Assembly (NCBI RefSeq): GCF_030762805.1
Contig: NZ_CP129113.1
Coordinates: 1,564,001-1,628,000, forward strand
Length of the DNA stretch: 64,000 bases
Reading direction: 5' to 3'
Source: Aciduricibacillus chroicocephali
Lineage (GTDB): Bacteria; Bacillota; Bacilli; Bacillales; Amphibacillaceae
A program made the position numbers and the translations under genes. This document shows, one piece after another, positions 12,722 to 22,976 of the stretch. Within the stretch, counting starts at the first letter, position 1. Every line of letters starts with the position of its first letter. The notes under the pieces were generated by a model that had not been told where the DNA came from, searched no databases, and saw only the letters and a program-made list of their open reading frames with translations.

Positions 12722-13417
12722 ATGACAATGGTAAAAGTAAGACAGGACGCATGGTCCCATGAAGATGATTTGCTGCTCGCGGAAACGGTTTTGCGTCATA
12801 TCCGTGAAGGAAGCACACAGCTTAAAGCATTTGATGAAGTTGGAGATAAATTGAATCGTACGTCGGCTGCATGTGGTTTCAGATGGAACGCGGAAATCCG
12901 CCAGAAATATGTTTCGGCAATCGATATGGCAAAGCGCCAGCGCAAGGAAAAGAAACGTGCCATGGCGCAGATGGATAAGCAATCCGTAACGGAAAAAGTT
13001 GCAGCTGTCAGCAGTACAAGTACAATGCAGCCTAGCACTTCATTCTCGTTCGAATTCGGTGCAGAACAAACAAGCGTACACACTGCTCCTTCTACAAATG
13101 AGCTTGATTTGGAGAGTGTTATTGGCTATCTGCAAAACTTGCAGAAAGAAGGCATCCCTTCTGTAAAATCAGCTGTCCAGATTGAAAAACTCGTACAGGA
13201 TAAAGAACAGATGGCAAATGAACTAAAAAATATGGAGCAGGAGCTTGCTGAAACGAAGCAAAAACTTGCAACAGTTCAGGAAGACTATAATACATTCATC
13301 AGCCTGATGGACCGGGCACGCAAACTGTCTCTCCCTGAGGAAGATAACATCCCAGCCACGTCATTCCAGCAGTCTCGAAATCCAAGCTTAGAACAGCTTA
13401 TCCAAAATTCAAATTAA
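12722..13417 (+). CDS. RsfA family (Myb/SANT-like) transcriptional regulator
   Basis: 231-residue protein. Residues 1-60 form a Myb/SANT-like domain (DAWSHEDDLLLAETVLRHI ... TSAACGFRWNAEIR) typical of the RsfA/YlbO family. A basic stretch follows (AKRQRKEKKRA), then a Ser/Thr-rich linker and a long coiled coil at about 155-205. In B. subtilis RsfA modulates sigma-F-dependent prespore genes; this paralogue's targets are unknown. ATG 12722 lies six bases after AAGGAG. It follows rarA on the same strand but with its own 113-base gap. B. subtilis has yrvM at this location instead. Confidence 0.82.
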   Translation: MTMVKVRQDAWSHEDDLLLAETVLRHIREGSTQLKAFDEVGDKLNRTSAACGFRWNAEIRQKYVSAIDMAKRQRKEKKRAMAQMDKQSVTEKVAAVSSTSTMQPSTSFSFEFGAEQTSVHTAPSTNELDLESVIGYLQNLQKEGIPSVKSAVQIEKLVQDKEQMANELKNMEQELAETKQKLATVQEDYNTFISLMDRARKLSLPEEDNIPATSFQQSRNPSLEQLIQNSN

Positions 13418-13428
13418 ACAGCGAAAAA

Positions 13429-13465
13429 CCCGGAACTCCATTTAATAAGGAGTTCCGGGTTTATT
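13429..13465 (+). terminator. intrinsic terminator after the RsfA-like gene
   Basis: Perfect 11-bp stem CCCGGAACTCC (13429-13439) and GGAGTTCCGGG (13449-13459), nine-base loop, followed by TTTATTTG. Confidence 0.9.
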
Positions 13466-13470
13466 TGCAT

Positions 13471-13676
13471 AAAAAAACAATCCCGATCGTGCCGTCCTGT
13501 TGGTTTTGATCCCGCACGCAGCAGGTGGGTGCCCAGCTTCACGCTCTCTGAACTTCCTCAAAACTTGCGAGGCATGTTCGCAGCGCGAAGACTCCGTCGG
13601 GCTCCCGTATCAAAAAGTGTTCGGTCAAAACTAAATAAAGGACGTACACATCAGGATTGTTCTTCCCGTTGTTGTT
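13471..13676 (-). ncRNA. ssrS: 6S RNA (6S-1/BsrA type)
   Basis: Minus-strand RNA of about 200 bases. Its ends pair: AACAATCCTGATGTG near the 5' end against CACGATCGGGATTGTT near the 3' end, which then runs into T7. The interior has the conserved bacterial 6S core (TACGGGAGCCCGACGGAGTC, GCGAACATGCCTCGC, AAGCTGGGCACCCACCTG). It mimics an open promoter and sequesters sigma-A RNA polymerase; pRNA synthesis releases it. B. subtilis 6S-1 sits at the same place upstream of aspS/hisS. Both ends are approximate; the 5' end is placed from the promoter. Confidence 0.9.
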
Positions 13677-13682
13677 AAACTA

Positions 13683-13711
13683 ATGTTAGCACGAGGGTCC
13701 AGACTTTTCAA
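13683..13711 (-). promoter_or_regulatory. sigma-A promoter of 6S RNA
   Basis: TTGAAA (13706-13711) and TAACAT (13683-13688) on the minus strand, separated by 17 bases and ending just upstream of the 6S RNA. Confidence 0.65.
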
Positions 13712-13758
13712 TCGGTAACCCTTCGCCAATTTCTTCCCCGATTCGCGGGGCTTTAAAC

Positions 13759-15531
13759 TTAATCTTCTTCCGGAAGATCAAGTTCCAATGCAAGTTCTTC
13801 AAGCTGTGCAGAAGATACTGTGCTTGGTGCTTCTGTCATAAGATCTGCCGCGGAAGATGTTTTAGGGAACAGGATTGTGTCACGCAAATTGCTTCTGCCA
13901 GCTAGCAGCATGACGATTCTGTCCAGTCCCATAGCTATACCCCCATGCGGAGGTGCGCCAAACTCCAAAGCGTCAAGAAGGAAGCCGAATTGTGATTCTG
14001 CCTCTTCTTCAGAGAAACCAAGCGCTTTGAACATCTGATCTTGCTGTTCACGCTTATAGATACGCAAGGAACCGCCGCCAAGCTCATAACCATTCAATAC
14101 GATATCATATGCATTCGCTTTTACTTCGCCAGGATTTTCAGCAAGCTTTTCGATGTCTGCTTCAATTGGCATCGTAAATGGATGGTGCGCTGCTGTGTAG
14201 CGTTTCAATGCTTCATCATATTCAAGAAGCGGCCAGTCTGTGACCCAAAGGAAGTTGAATTTATCTTCGTCGATCAGACCAAGATCTTTACCGATTTTAA
14301 GGCGCAATGCTCCTAGTGTGTCGTATACGACTGACGGCTTGTCTGCACCGAATAGAAGCAAGTCTCCGTCTTCTGCTCCAGCGCGTTCCTTAATGCCATT
14401 CTGTTCTTCCTCAGAAAGGAACTTCACAATCGGACCAGCCATTGTCCCATTTTCAACTTTAACCCAAGCAAGACCTTTTGCTCCGTAAATTTTCGCAAAA
14501 TCAGTAAGTGCATCGATATCTTTTCTTGAATATTTCTCAGCGCCGCCTTTAACATTAAGCAGGCTTACTTTGCCATTGTTGTCGACTGCAGCTTTAAACA
14601 CTTTAAATTCCGTACCTGCAATGACATCCTTGATGTCGATCAATTCAAGGCCAAAACGTGTATCCGGCTTGTCAGAACCGAAGCGATCCATCGCTTCTTG
14701 ATATGGAATTCGTGGAAGCGGAAGTTCAAGATCAATATTCTTTGTTTCTTTCATAACACGCTGCATCATTTTTTCAGTCATACTCATAATTTCATCTGCT
14801 GACATGAAAGAAGTTTCAATGTCAATCTGAGTGAATTCCGGCTGGCGGTCAGCACGAAGATCTTCATCACGGAAACAACGGGCGATCTGATAATACTTTT
14901 CAAATCCGCTGACCATAAGCAGCTGTTTAAACAACTGTGGAGACTGCGGCAATGCGTAGAATTCGCCTTTGTTTACACGGCTCGGTACGAGATAGTCACG
15001 CGCGCCTTCCGGAGTGCTCTTTGTCAAAATTGGTGTTTCCAGCTCAAGGAACTGCTCTTCAGTAAGGAAGTTGCGAACAACCTGCGTAATCTGGCTGCGC
15101 AATTTGAATGTATCCTGCAATTCTTTACGGCGCAAATCAAGATAGCGGTACTTCAGACGCACGTCTTCAGATACTTCAGAATGGCCGTCAATTTGGAATG
15201 GCGTAGTCTTAGATTTGTTCAAAATCTTGATTTCGTTAGCCATGATTTCAATTGTGCCTGTTTCAAGAAGCGGATTGAACGTATCAGGGTCACGCTTCAC
15301 AACTTCGCCTGTAATTTCGACGACATATTCCGTACGTACGCTATCCGCAATTTCCAATGCATCCTTTGAACGCTCAGGGTTGAAAACAACCTGGACGATA
15401 CCGGAACGGTCACGCAAATCGATGAAGATCAGTCCGCCCAAGTCACGTCGCTTGTTAACCCATCCTTTTACTGTTGCTGTTTCGCCGACATTTGCTTCAC
15501 GCAATGTCCCCGCGTGGATTCTTTCTGCCAT
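13759..15531 (-). CDS. aspS: aspartyl-tRNA synthetase
   Basis: 590-residue bacterial-type class IIb AspRS. The N-terminal OB-fold anticodon domain is at residues 1-110 ([21 protein letters not shown]). Motif 2 is [18 protein letters not shown] (about 216-233). The GAD insertion is at about 290-420. Motif 3 is [15 protein letters not shown] (about 532-546). ATG 15531 follows GGGAGGAAAG and begins one base after the hisS stop, so it is second gene of the T-box-controlled hisS-aspS operon. A short GC hairpin (13735-13750) follows the stop but lacks a clear T-tract. Confidence 0.97.
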   Translation of the reverse strand: MAERIHAGTLREANVGETATVKGWVNKRRDLGGLIFIDLRDRSGIVQVVFNPERSKDALEIADSVRTEYVVEITGEVVKRDPDTFNPLLETGTIEIMANEIKILNKSKTTPFQIDGHSEVSEDVRLKYRYLDLRRKELQDTFKLRSQITQVVRNFLTEEQFLELETPILTKSTPEGARDYLVPSRVNKGEFYALPQSPQLFKQLLMVSGFEKYYQIARCFRDEDLRADRQPEFTQIDIETSFMSADEIMSMTEKMMQRVMKETKNIDLELPLPRIPYQEAMDRFGSDKPDTRFGLELIDIKDVIAGTEFKVFKAAVDNNGKVSLLNVKGGAEKYSRKDIDALTDFAKIYGAKGLAWVKVENGTMAGPIVKFLSEEEQNGIKERAGAEDGDLLLFGADKPSVVYDTLGALRLKIGKDLGLIDEDKFNFLWVTDWPLLEYDEALKRYTAAHHPFTMPIEADIEKLAENPGEVKANAYDIVLNGYELGGGSLRIYKREQQDQMFKALGFSEEEAESQFGFLLDALEFGAPPHGGIAMGLDRIVMLLAGRSNLRDTILFPKTSSAADLMTEAPSTVSSAQLEELALELDLPEED

Positions 15532-15532
15532 T

Positions 15533-16810
15533 TTACTTTCCTCCCAGCTGCTGCTGCAAATATGGTACTAGTTCGCTCATCGCGATTTCCTGCTGTGTAC
15601 CTTCAGCCATTGCTTTTACATTAATAGTCTGTTTATCAAGCTCATCATCACCAAGTACAAGGACGTATTTGGAATGAACGCGATCTGCCGCTTTGAATTG
15701 GCCTTTGACCTTTCGGCCCTGGTAGTCTTTGTCCGCCTGGATGCCAGATTGGCGCAAGTCGTTAACAATACGGACAGCTTCAAGCTCAGCACGCTCTCCC
15801 ATTGCGACGACAAAAACATCTAGCGCATTGTCAATTGGCAATTCGATGTTCTCTGCTTCAAGAGCCTGAAGTAGTCTCTCGAGCCCCATCGCAAAACCGA
15901 TTCCTGGTGTTTCAGGTCCGCCAATATCTTGGGCAAGTCCGTTGTAACGCCCGCCTCCAGCAAGTGTTGTAATTGCTCCAAAACCTTCCGCTTCGCTCAT
16001 AATTTCAAAAGCGGTGTGATTGTAGTAATCAAGACCACGTACAAGGTTTGGATCAACAACATAGGAAATACCCATTACATCAAGAGATTTTTTAACCTTT
16101 TCAAAATAAACCCGAGACTCCTCATTCAAATAATCAAGAATTGATGGAGCACTCTTCATTGCCGGGTGATCGCGGTCAGTTTTGCAATCAAGTATACGGA
16201 GCGGATTTTGTTCCAGTCTGCTCTGACAGTCGTTGCATAGTCCATCCTTGCAAGGAGTGAAATGTTCAACAAGTGCTTCCCGGTAATTCTTTCTGCTTTC
16301 AGTATCTCCTAAACTATTGAGGACAAGTTTCAATGATTTCAAACCGAGAGCTTCGTAGCAGGAAAGTGCTAGTCCGATTACTTCAGCATCTATGGCAGGA
16401 TCATTGCTGCCGAGCACTTCGATGCCAAACTGGTGGAACTGTCTCATTCTTCCCTGTTGTGGCCGCTCGTAGCGGAACATTGGTCCAAAATAGTACAGCT
16501 TTGAAGGCTGAATTGGATCGCCATACAATTTATTTTGTACATAGGCTCTTACTGTCGCAGCTGTGCCTTCAGGTCGCAATGTGATGCTTCTACCACCGCG
16601 ATCTTCAAAAGTGTACATTTCCTTCTGAACAATATCAGTAGAATCGCCTACACCGCGTTGGAACAATTCAGTATGCTCGAAGATCGGAGTGCGAACTTCC
16701 TTATAATGATAACGGTTTGCCAACTCTCTGATCGTCGCTTCGACAAACTGCCACTTCGCAGTAGCTTCTGGCAGAATATCAACTGTGCCTCTCGGTGCAT
16801 TAATGCTCAC
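15533..16810 (-). CDS. hisS: histidyl-tRNA synthetase
   Basis: 425-residue class II HisRS. Residues 1-10 are [13 protein letters not shown]-like, as in the family. Motif 2 is [17 protein letters not shown] (about 113-129), the histidine-A signature [12 protein letters not shown] lies near 260, motif 3 [10 protein letters not shown] near 310, and an anticodon domain is at the C-terminus. GTG at 16810 was chosen: GAGGG lies seven bases upstream and the length matches B. subtilis HisS, whereas the upstream open frame runs into the T-box. First gene of the hisS-aspS operon. Confidence 0.96.
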   Translation of the reverse strand: MSINAPRGTVDILPEATAKWQFVEATIRELANRYHYKEVRTPIFEHTELFQRGVGDSTDIVQKEMYTFEDRGGRSITLRPEGTAATVRAYVQNKLYGDPIQPSKLYYFGPMFRYERPQQGRMRQFHQFGIEVLGSNDPAIDAEVIGLALSCYEALGLKSLKLVLNSLGDTESRKNYREALVEHFTPCKDGLCNDCQSRLEQNPLRILDCKTDRDHPAMKSAPSILDYLNEESRVYFEKVKKSLDVMGISYVVDPNLVRGLDYYNHTAFEIMSEAEGFGAITTLAGGGRYNGLAQDIGGPETPGIGFAMGLERLLQALEAENIELPIDNALDVFVVAMGERAELEAVRIVNDLRQSGIQADKDYQGRKVKGQFKAADRVHSKYVLVLGDDELDKQTINVKAMAEGTQQEIAMSELVPYLQQQLGGK

Positions 16811-16859
16811 CTGAAATCCCTCGCTTTCAAAATTTTTTATGTAGATTGCGGGAGAACGC

Positions 16860-17127
16860 AAAAAATCCCCTCCCTTAATAAATAAAGGGACGAGAATTAC
16901 CCGCGATGCCACCCTAATTGATGTGCGTATTGCACACCCGCTCTTCACAGTTAACGCCTGCAAAACGTCCGGGCCTACTCCACTGTTCAGCCAGGAGCCT
17001 TAGGAATGTCTTTCACCGTGGCGGTAATCGTGAAAAATGCTTTCAGCCTTGGCATTCTCTCTCTGTCCGTCCGCTTCAACGGTTACTTTTTCCTTCATAC
17101 GGCTATTTCAGATTAGGATTTTTGTTC
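16860..17127 (-). promoter_or_regulatory. T-box leader (Asp) controlling hisS-aspS
   Basis: Minus-strand leader with CAGAGAG, AAGGCTGAAAGC, a specifier loop GAAAGACA giving GAC (Asp) at 17008-17010, and a T-box AGGGTGGCATCGCGGG near 16901-16916. The terminator (TCTCGTCCCTT/AAGGGAGGGGATTTTTT) ends near 16860. The bulge UGGC would pair with a GCCA tRNA end, which fits tRNA(Asp) (discriminator G) and not tRNA(His) (C). Thus the hisS operon appears controlled by tRNA(Asp). The core reads AUCGCG instead of the usual ACCGCG. It fills the 359-base gap between hisS and dtd. Confidence 0.9.
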
Positions 17128-17133
17128 TTTAAC

Positions 17134-17162
17134 ATCTTATGCTGTCGAAATGGCGCTGTCAA
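17134..17162 (-). promoter_or_regulatory. sigma-A promoter of the hisS-aspS operon
   Basis: TTGACA (17157-17162) and TAAGAT (17134-17139) on the minus strand with a 17-base spacer, directly upstream of the T-box. Confidence 0.78.
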
Positions 17163-17169
17163 GTAGCTA

Positions 17170-17616
17170 TCACTTGTCTTTGCTGTCAAGGATAAATGTT
17201 ACTGGACCGTCATTCATCAAGTGGACTTGCATGTCCGCTCCAAACTGTCCAGTTGCTACTCTTAGACCTGCCTGTCTCAGTTCCTCATTGAAGAATTGGT
17301 ACAAAACATCCGCTTCTTCAGGCTTTGCTGCGTGCACAAAACTTGGGCGGCGGCCCTTTCTCGTATCACCATACAAAGTGAACTGAGAGATAGAGAGCAC
17401 TTGTCCCCCAGCATCAAGCAGAGATAGATTCATCTTGCCCGCTTCATCTTCAAAAATACGCAAATTCATGCATTTTTGGGCAAGATATTTCGCATCTTCC
17501 TCCGTATCACCATGGGTCACTCCGACAAGGATAACGAGACCGCGGTCAATTTCACCAACAGTTTCACCTGCAATCTCGACTCTCGCTTCCTTTGATCGCT
17601 GAATAACAAGTCTCAT
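17170..17616 (-). CDS. dtd: D-aminoacyl-tRNA deacylase
   Basis: 148-residue DTD that hydrolyses D-aminoacyl-tRNAs (D-Tyr and others) and misacylated Gly-tRNA(Ala). The active-site motif [17 protein letters not shown] lies at about residues 77-93 and the cis Gly-Pro motif NDGPVTFIL near the C-terminus (about 136). Length is normal. ATG 17616 follows GGAGGGAC. Only 21 bases separate it from relA, so relA-dtd are likely one transcript, as in B. subtilis. Confidence 0.96.
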   Translation of the reverse strand: MRLVIQRSKEARVEIAGETVGEIDRGLVILVGVTHGDTEEDAKYLAQKCMNLRIFEDEAGKMNLSLLDAGGQVLSISQFTLYGDTRKGRRPSFVHAAKPEEADVLYQFFNEELRQAGLRVATGQFGADMQVHLMNDGPVTFILDSKDK

Positions 17617-17637
17617 CGTTGTCCCTCCTATCTCTTA

Positions 17638-19851
17638 CTATTGCACTGTTCTGCGTACTGTATAGACATCTTTGATTTGCTTCAAATGATCAACGATTTT
17701 GCGCAAATGCTCCGTATCATTAATCAGGACAGTAATATGGAAAACAGCCATTTTATTGCGGTCTGTACGTCCATTGATCTGAGTCATTGTCGTCTTCATC
17801 TCATTGACGACCTGGAGTACTTCATTCAATAGGCCGCGACGATTAAAACCGGTAATTTCCAAGTCCAAATGGTATTGCTTCGTATTTGTCTCACTGTTCT
17901 TCCATCGGACTGAAAGGAATCGCTCATCATCCTCTTCAAGATTCACATTCGGACAATCTGCACGATGGACTGAGACACCGCGCCCCTTCGTAATGAAGCC
18001 GACAATATCGTCTCCCGGTACAGGGTTGCAGCATTTCGCAAGTCTGACGAGCAGATTGTCGACACCTTCGACAATGACGCCTGAATCTTTCCGGTGTAAG
18101 GAAGATTTGCGCTGCTGTTTCGCCGTTTCCTGCTTTTTCTCTTCCATGACCGCTTCAGCAAGCTGCTCTTTCTCTTTCTTCTTGAGGATTTTATCAGATA
18201 ATCTTGTAGCAACTAGCGCCGCCGAGATCCCTTGGTAGCCTGCAGCGGCATATAAGTCATCGAGTGTCGCGAAGCTGAACTTGTCCAGCACGGTCTGAAT
18301 GTTGTCCGTTGTCAATACATCTTTCGGTTCCAGACCGTCATTGCGAATTTCTTTTTCAACAAGTTCCTTGCCTTTTGCAATATTTTCTTCACGCTTTTGG
18401 CGCTTGAAAAATTGACGGATCTTATTTTTCGCCTGGGATGTCTTCGTCAGCTTAAGCCAATCCTGTGACGGTCCGTATGAATGCTTGGACGTCATCATTT
18501 CAATGATATCGCCATTTTTCAGCTTATAGTCAAGCGACTCCATTTTTCCATTCACTTTTGCGCCGATCGTTTTATTGCCTATTTCAGTATGGATTTTGTA
18601 TGCGAAATCGAGAGGTACAGAACCGGAAGGCAGTTCATAAACATCGCCTTTCGGAGTGAACACATAAACCATGTCAGAGAACAGATCCAGTTTCAATGAT
18701 TCCATGAATTCTTCGGCATCACTTGTCTCGTTCTGCCAATCAAGAATTTCCTTGAACCATGTCAGCTTCTCTTCGAAAGAGTCCTTGCCCTTGACAACTT
18801 GCTTGCCTTCTTTGTAAGCCCAATGGGCGGCGATTCCGTATTCTGCAATTTCGTGCATCTCTTTTGTACGAATCTGAACTTCAAGGGGTTCGCCTTTTGG
18901 TCCGATAACCGTTGTATGCAAACTCTGATATAGATTCGGTTTCGGCATTGCAATATAATCCTTGAATCTGCCCGGCATCGGCTTCCACAATGTATGGATG
19001 ATACCAAGAACTGCATAACAGTCCTTAATGCTGTCAACGAGGACACGCACCGCAAGCAGGTCATAAATCTCATTAAATTGCTTGTTCTGCTTCGTCATTT
19101 TACGGTAGATGCTGTACAGATGCTTCGGACGGCCGAAAATATCAGCCGCTATATCAACCGAGTTCAGTTCATCAGTAATTTGATTGATAACCTGGTCAAT
19201 ATACTGTTCACGCTCTGCCCGCTTCTGTTTCATCAGATGAACGATGCGATAATATTGCTGTGGATTGAGATAACGTAGAGCCGTATCCTCAAGCTCCCAT
19301 TTGATAGCACTCATACCGAGTCGATGGGCTAGTGGGGCAAAGATCTCCAACGTTTCGTTCGAAATTCGGCGTTGTTTTTCCGGACGGAGATGTTTCAACG
19401 TCCGCATATTGTGAAGTCGGTCAGCCAGTTTAATCAGAATGACACGGATATCCTTCGCCATTGCGACGAACATTTTACGATGATTCTCCGCTTGCTGAAC
19501 TTCCTTCGACTTGTATTTGATTTTGCCTAGCTTCGTAACACCATCAACGAGCATGGCGACTTCATGGTTGAACTTCTCTTCAATCTCTTCTATGGTCACT
19601 TCGGTATCTTCTACAACATCATGCAAAAATCCGCCTGCCACTGTTTCGGCATCCATCTTCATGTCGACAAGGATTCCTGCAACTTGAATAGGGTGCACAA
19701 TATAGGCTTCTCCGGATTTGCGGAACTGTTCACGATGAGCCCACTCGGCATATTTGTAAGCGCGCCGAATGAATTCTGTATCTTCCACAGACAAATATTT
19801 GCCTGCTTCCGAAATTACTTCTTCTGCTGTTTTTACAACTTCCTTCGCCAT
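17638..19851 (-). CDS. relA: bifunctional (p)ppGpp synthetase/hydrolase Rel
   Basis: 737-residue long RSH protein. It contains an HD hydrolase domain with HDVVEDT (about residues 77-83), a synthetase domain with YQSLHTTVIGPKGEPLEVQIRT split around residue 300, a TGS domain near 390-450 (VYELPSGSVPLDFAYKIHT), a zinc-finger-like segment (CCNPVPGDDIVGF, about 570) and a C-terminal ACT domain. Both hydrolase and synthetase motifs are intact, so it should be bifunctional. ATG 19851 with AAGGGTG was preferred to an ATG at 19869 without a ribosome site. Neighbours are apt (upstream) and dtd. Confidence 0.96.
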   Translation of the reverse strand: MAKEVVKTAEEVISEAGKYLSVEDTEFIRRAYKYAEWAHREQFRKSGEAYIVHPIQVAGILVDMKMDAETVAGGFLHDVVEDTEVTIEEIEEKFNHEVAMLVDGVTKLGKIKYKSKEVQQAENHRKMFVAMAKDIRVILIKLADRLHNMRTLKHLRPEKQRRISNETLEIFAPLAHRLGMSAIKWELEDTALRYLNPQQYYRIVHLMKQKRAEREQYIDQVINQITDELNSVDIAADIFGRPKHLYSIYRKMTKQNKQFNEIYDLLAVRVLVDSIKDCYAVLGIIHTLWKPMPGRFKDYIAMPKPNLYQSLHTTVIGPKGEPLEVQIRTKEMHEIAEYGIAAHWAYKEGKQVVKGKDSFEEKLTWFKEILDWQNETSDAEEFMESLKLDLFSDMVYVFTPKGDVYELPSGSVPLDFAYKIHTEIGNKTIGAKVNGKMESLDYKLKNGDIIEMMTSKHSYGPSQDWLKLTKTSQAKNKIRQFFKRQKREENIAKGKELVEKEIRNDGLEPKDVLTTDNIQTVLDKFSFATLDDLYAAAGYQGISAALVATRLSDKILKKKEKEQLAEAVMEEKKQETAKQQRKSSLHRKDSGVIVEGVDNLLVRLAKCCNPVPGDDIVGFITKGRGVSVHRADCPNVNLEEDDERFLSVRWKNSETNTKQYHLDLEITGFNRRGLLNEVLQVVNEMKTTMTQINGRTDRNKMAVFHITVLINDTEHLRKIVDHLKQIKDVYTVRRTVQ

Positions 19852-19929
19852 ATTTTCACCCTTTTCCATGCAAGCCTGCCTGTCAATTTACTGCGTTCAT
19901 CATTCTTTATTTCATTATAACATTGCTGT

Positions 19930-20442
19930 CTAGTAATTCATGAGAGAGAGGATATCATAGCCCTCAAGTTTTTCACGGCCATTCAGATAATCGAGCTCAA
20001 TTAGAAAAGCACAGCCAACTACGATTCCACCAAGTTGTTCAACGAGCTTGATGGTTGCCTCTATCGTTCCACCAGTTGCCAACAAATCATCGGTAATCAA
20101 AATTCGCTGTCCCGGTTTAACTGCATCTTTATGCATAGTAAGCACATTTTCTCCATATTCAAGACCATAATTCACTTTGATTACTTCACGCGGCAACTTG
20201 CCTTCTTTTCGGACTGGGACAAAACCGACTCCCAATACATAAGAAACCGGACAACCAACAATGAAACCACGCGCTTCTGGTCCAACAACAAGATCGATTT
20301 CCTTGTCGCGCGCATACTTTACAATCTCATCAACAGAAGAACGGAACGCATCTCCATCATTCATAAGAGGTGTAATGTCTTTGAACTCTACACCTTTTTT
20401 GGGCCAATCTTGTACGATTTCAACATATTCTTTATAATTCAT
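19930..20442 (-). CDS. apt: adenine phosphoribosyltransferase
   Basis: 170-residue type I PRTase making AMP from adenine and PRPP. The PRPP-binding motif [14 protein letters not shown] is at about residues 115-128, and [17 protein letters not shown] near 52-68 forms the substrate pocket. ATG 20442 follows AGGGAG and gives the family length. The start overlaps the recJ 3' end by 11 bases, so translation is coupled to recJ. apt-relA adjacency is conserved in Bacillaceae. Confidence 0.96.
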   Translation of the reverse strand: MNYKEYVEIVQDWPKKGVEFKDITPLMNDGDAFRSSVDEIVKYARDKEIDLVVGPEARGFIVGCPVSYVLGVGFVPVRKEGKLPREVIKVNYGLEYGENVLTMHKDAVKPGQRILITDDLLATGGTIEATIKLVEQLGGIVVGCAFLIELDYLNGREKLEGYDILSLMNY

Positions 20443-22753
20443 GGACGAACTCCCTCTCTGCCTGCTTTTCAGCAAGGTTGCAATTTTCTACAAACCAGTT
20501 CTTCAGCTCCTGGTATGTTGAGTAATATAATGTTTTTTCAATTTCTACTTTTTTCACCCGTTCCTGATATGCAATGGATGCATCAAGCGGCCGTTTGGAC
20601 GGATTTGGAAGCGGGGTAATGACGCTGTTTTCTATGTGAATGAACTCTAACTCTCGGAACACGGTTGCCATGAAGATAATCCAATCCTTTGACCAGCCTT
20701 TGTGCTTCATGAACATGGCGAGTTCCTTCTTCAGATCAACTTCTTTCTTTTTAAGAACATAGCCATAGAGCCATTTAAAAGCATCCCGCGGCGGCATCCC
20801 GGACAAATAGCAGCTGTCCTCCAGCTCAAAACAAGCATGGAGACGGCCTGGTTTTGTCTGTTCAACTAGCTTCTGCAAGTCATCCAAATCTTCTGGAAGC
20901 TTGTACAAATATAAATCTTCAATTGTACTCTCATAACCAAGTGCCTGTTCATACGATTCAACTTGCGGGAATCCAGCAGGCATATCAGAGCCTGAGCCTA
21001 TTGCAAGACTGTCCGCTGGCGCCATCGCCAAATCTGGCCGTTTGTTCTTTCCACGGCAATCAAACAACTGCCAAGATTTGACCGCCAAATCTTTCATGAC
21101 AATCTGGACTTTTCGATGCCCATTCCATTCATTAATACCTAGCTCACCAACAACAGAAACCTCTGTATCAGGAGAAATGAGTGGTGCTAGCTCACCCATG
21201 CCAAAACCGATACCTTCCAATGCTGAACCACTCTGGGCAAACTGAAGCTTCATATGCTTGTTCATATTACCGAGCAGGCGCTTTTCCTTCGGTATATCCG
21301 TAAAATGAAACATCGGCTTCGGATTATGCATACCGAATGGACGCAACGCACCTACTTCATTAACAAGCTGTTCATTGATTTCATCAAATTGAAGTTTGCT
21401 TGCAATGAGCAACTCTTCTCTGAAATCGTCTTCGTCTAGACGTTCATGAATCCATTTATCCAGATGCTGTTCGATTGCATCACGGTTCGTAGCAGCGAAA
21501 GTCATCCCTGCTGCCTGAGCATGCCCACCAAAACCTTCGAACATTTCCCGAATGCTCATGCAAGCTTCAAACAGGTCAAATGCCGGGATGCTTCGGGCAG
21601 AACCTTTAAGCATACCACCATCTTTTTCAGCAAGCACAATTGCTGGACGGCCAAACAGACGGACAAGCTTTGATGCAACAATGCCGAGGACTCCTTCATT
21701 CCAGCCCGCTTTCGAAACAATGATGACACCTGGTAGATTCTCACGTTCTTTAAGCATCGCTTCTGCTTCTTTCGCAATATCTGCAACAATTTTTTGCCGT
21801 TCCTGATTGAGTTCCTGAACCGCAGTGGCTAGCTCTGCTGCTTCTTCTGGATCTTCCGCACGTAATAGGTCGACAGCGAGATCTGCATCCTGAAGGCGGC
21901 CGACAGCGTTCAGGCGGGGGCCGATAAGAAAGCCGATCTCCTCTTCCGTCACTTCTCCCTCAATCTTGGCTGTTTCCTTTAAAGCATTCAGACCAGGGCG
22001 CTCAGTCCGAGTTAATATGTCCAGACCTTCACTCACGAGAATTCGGTTCTCCCCTACTAGAGGCACGAGGTCAGCTACCGTTCCAATCGCTACTAGATCG
22101 AGGAAACGTTCAGGAAAATAGCCGAGCAGCGCTTCCGCAAACTTGAATGCAACACCGACACCTGCAAGCTCATCAAACGGATAATCGGCAGAACATTTCG
22201 GGTGCAAGATTGCATATGCATCCGGTAGTTCACCTTGTGCCTCGTGGTGATCAGTAACAATCAGATCCATGCCTAGCTCTTTAGCGACAACTGCTTCATG
22301 AAGTCCCGATATTCCATTATCGACAGTGATGATCAGATTAACTCCTGCCTGATGCGCTTCTCTGAACGCAGCTTCATTTGGTCCGTACCCTTCTGAAAAT
22401 CTGTTTGGAATGTAGTAGTCACAATAAGCGCCTAATTCTTCAAGTGTTTCCAGCATAACTGTCGTGGAAGTAACACCGTCTGCATCATAATCACCGTAGA
22501 CAAGAATACGTTCCCCTTCGGAAATTGCCCGATGAACCCGATCGCAAGCCTTTTCCATATCCGCAAAAAGAGCCGGTTTATGCAACTTCTGTCTTGATGG
22601 CTGGAGAAATTGCTCAGCTTCTTCAGCACTGGAAATTCCCCGCTGCATGAGTAGACTCTTCATCACCGGCGACAATCCGGCAGAACCGTCTGCCCATTCA
22701 GCACAATCTTCAGGCGTCTCGGCGAATGTCCACTTTTTCTTGCTATCCAGCAC
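20432..22753 (-). CDS. recJ: single-stranded-DNA-specific exonuclease RecJ
   Basis: 773-residue DHH/DHHA1 5'-3' exonuclease in recombination and repair. Motif I is [15 protein letters not shown] (about residue 72), the DHH motif [16 protein letters not shown] (about 150), DHHA1 glycine motif [12 protein letters not shown] (about 385), then an OB domain and a C-terminal Bacillus-type extension. GTG 22753 has GGGAGTGGG just upstream; an ATG at 22783 has no visible ribosome site. A strong sigma-A promoter lies about 130 bases upstream. Confidence 0.94.
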   Translation of the reverse strand: MLDSKKKWTFAETPEDCAEWADGSAGLSPVMKSLLMQRGISSAEEAEQFLQPSRQKLHKPALFADMEKACDRVHRAISEGERILVYGDYDADGVTSTTVMLETLEELGAYCDYYIPNRFSEGYGPNEAAFREAHQAGVNLIITVDNGISGLHEAVVAKELGMDLIVTDHHEAQGELPDAYAILHPKCSADYPFDELAGVGVAFKFAEALLGYFPERFLDLVAIGTVADLVPLVGENRILVSEGLDILTRTERPGLNALKETAKIEGEVTEEEIGFLIGPRLNAVGRLQDADLAVDLLRAEDPEEAAELATAVQELNQERQKIVADIAKEAEAMLKERENLPGVIIVSKAGWNEGVLGIVASKLVRLFGRPAIVLAEKDGGMLKGSARSIPAFDLFEACMSIREMFEGFGGHAQAAGMTFAATNRDAIEQHLDKWIHERLDEDDFREELLIASKLQFDEINEQLVNEVGALRPFGMHNPKPMFHFTDIPKEKRLLGNMNKHMKLQFAQSGSALEGIGFGMGELAPLISPDTEVSVVGELGINEWNGHRKVQIVMKDLAVKSWQLFDCRGKNKRPDLAMAPADSLAIGSGSDMPAGFPQVESYEQALGYESTIEDLYLYKLPEDLDDLQKLVEQTKPGRLHACFELEDSCYLSGMPPRDAFKWLYGYVLKKKEVDLKKELAMFMKHKGWSKDWIIFMATVFRELEFIHIENSVITPLPNPSKRPLDASIAYQERVKKVEIEKTLYYSTYQELKNWFVENCNLAEKQAEREFVHEL

Positions 22754-22881
22754 TTGACCCACTCCCGTTCTTGAATTTTCCATTTCAGCTAGCGGACATC
22801 AAAAAAAATCGCCGCTCGCAAATGCAATGCAGGCGTTTCTGTCCCTTCTATCACGTTTCCTGTCGTTCTTCATATTTGTCC

Positions 22882-22910
22882 ATTATACAAGAATGCTGGC
22901 GCCCTCGCAA
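22882..22910 (-). promoter_or_regulatory. sigma-A promoter upstream of recJ
   Basis: TTGCGA (22905-22910) and a perfect TATAAT (22882-22887) on the minus strand with a 17-base spacer. It would drive recJ-apt-relA-dtd with a leader of about 120 bases in which I see no recognised riboswitch. Confidence 0.75.
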
Positions 22911-22935
22911 TCAGACAACTTTCACCAACAGAAAA

Positions 22936-22968
22936 AGACACCTACAGAAAAATATTCTGCAAGTGTCT
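22936..22968 (-). terminator. intrinsic terminator after the LapA-like gene
   Basis: Minus strand AGACACTTGCAGAA / TTCTGTAGGTGTCT stem with one mismatch, followed by TTTTTCT. It separates lapA-secDF transcription from recJ. Confidence 0.85.
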
Positions 22969-22976
22969 GCCAATTC

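Noticed and set aside
16811-16963. N-terminal extension of HisRS by about 51 residues
   Set aside because: The extra codons run through the T-box terminator; GTG 16810 has the ribosome site and gives the family length.
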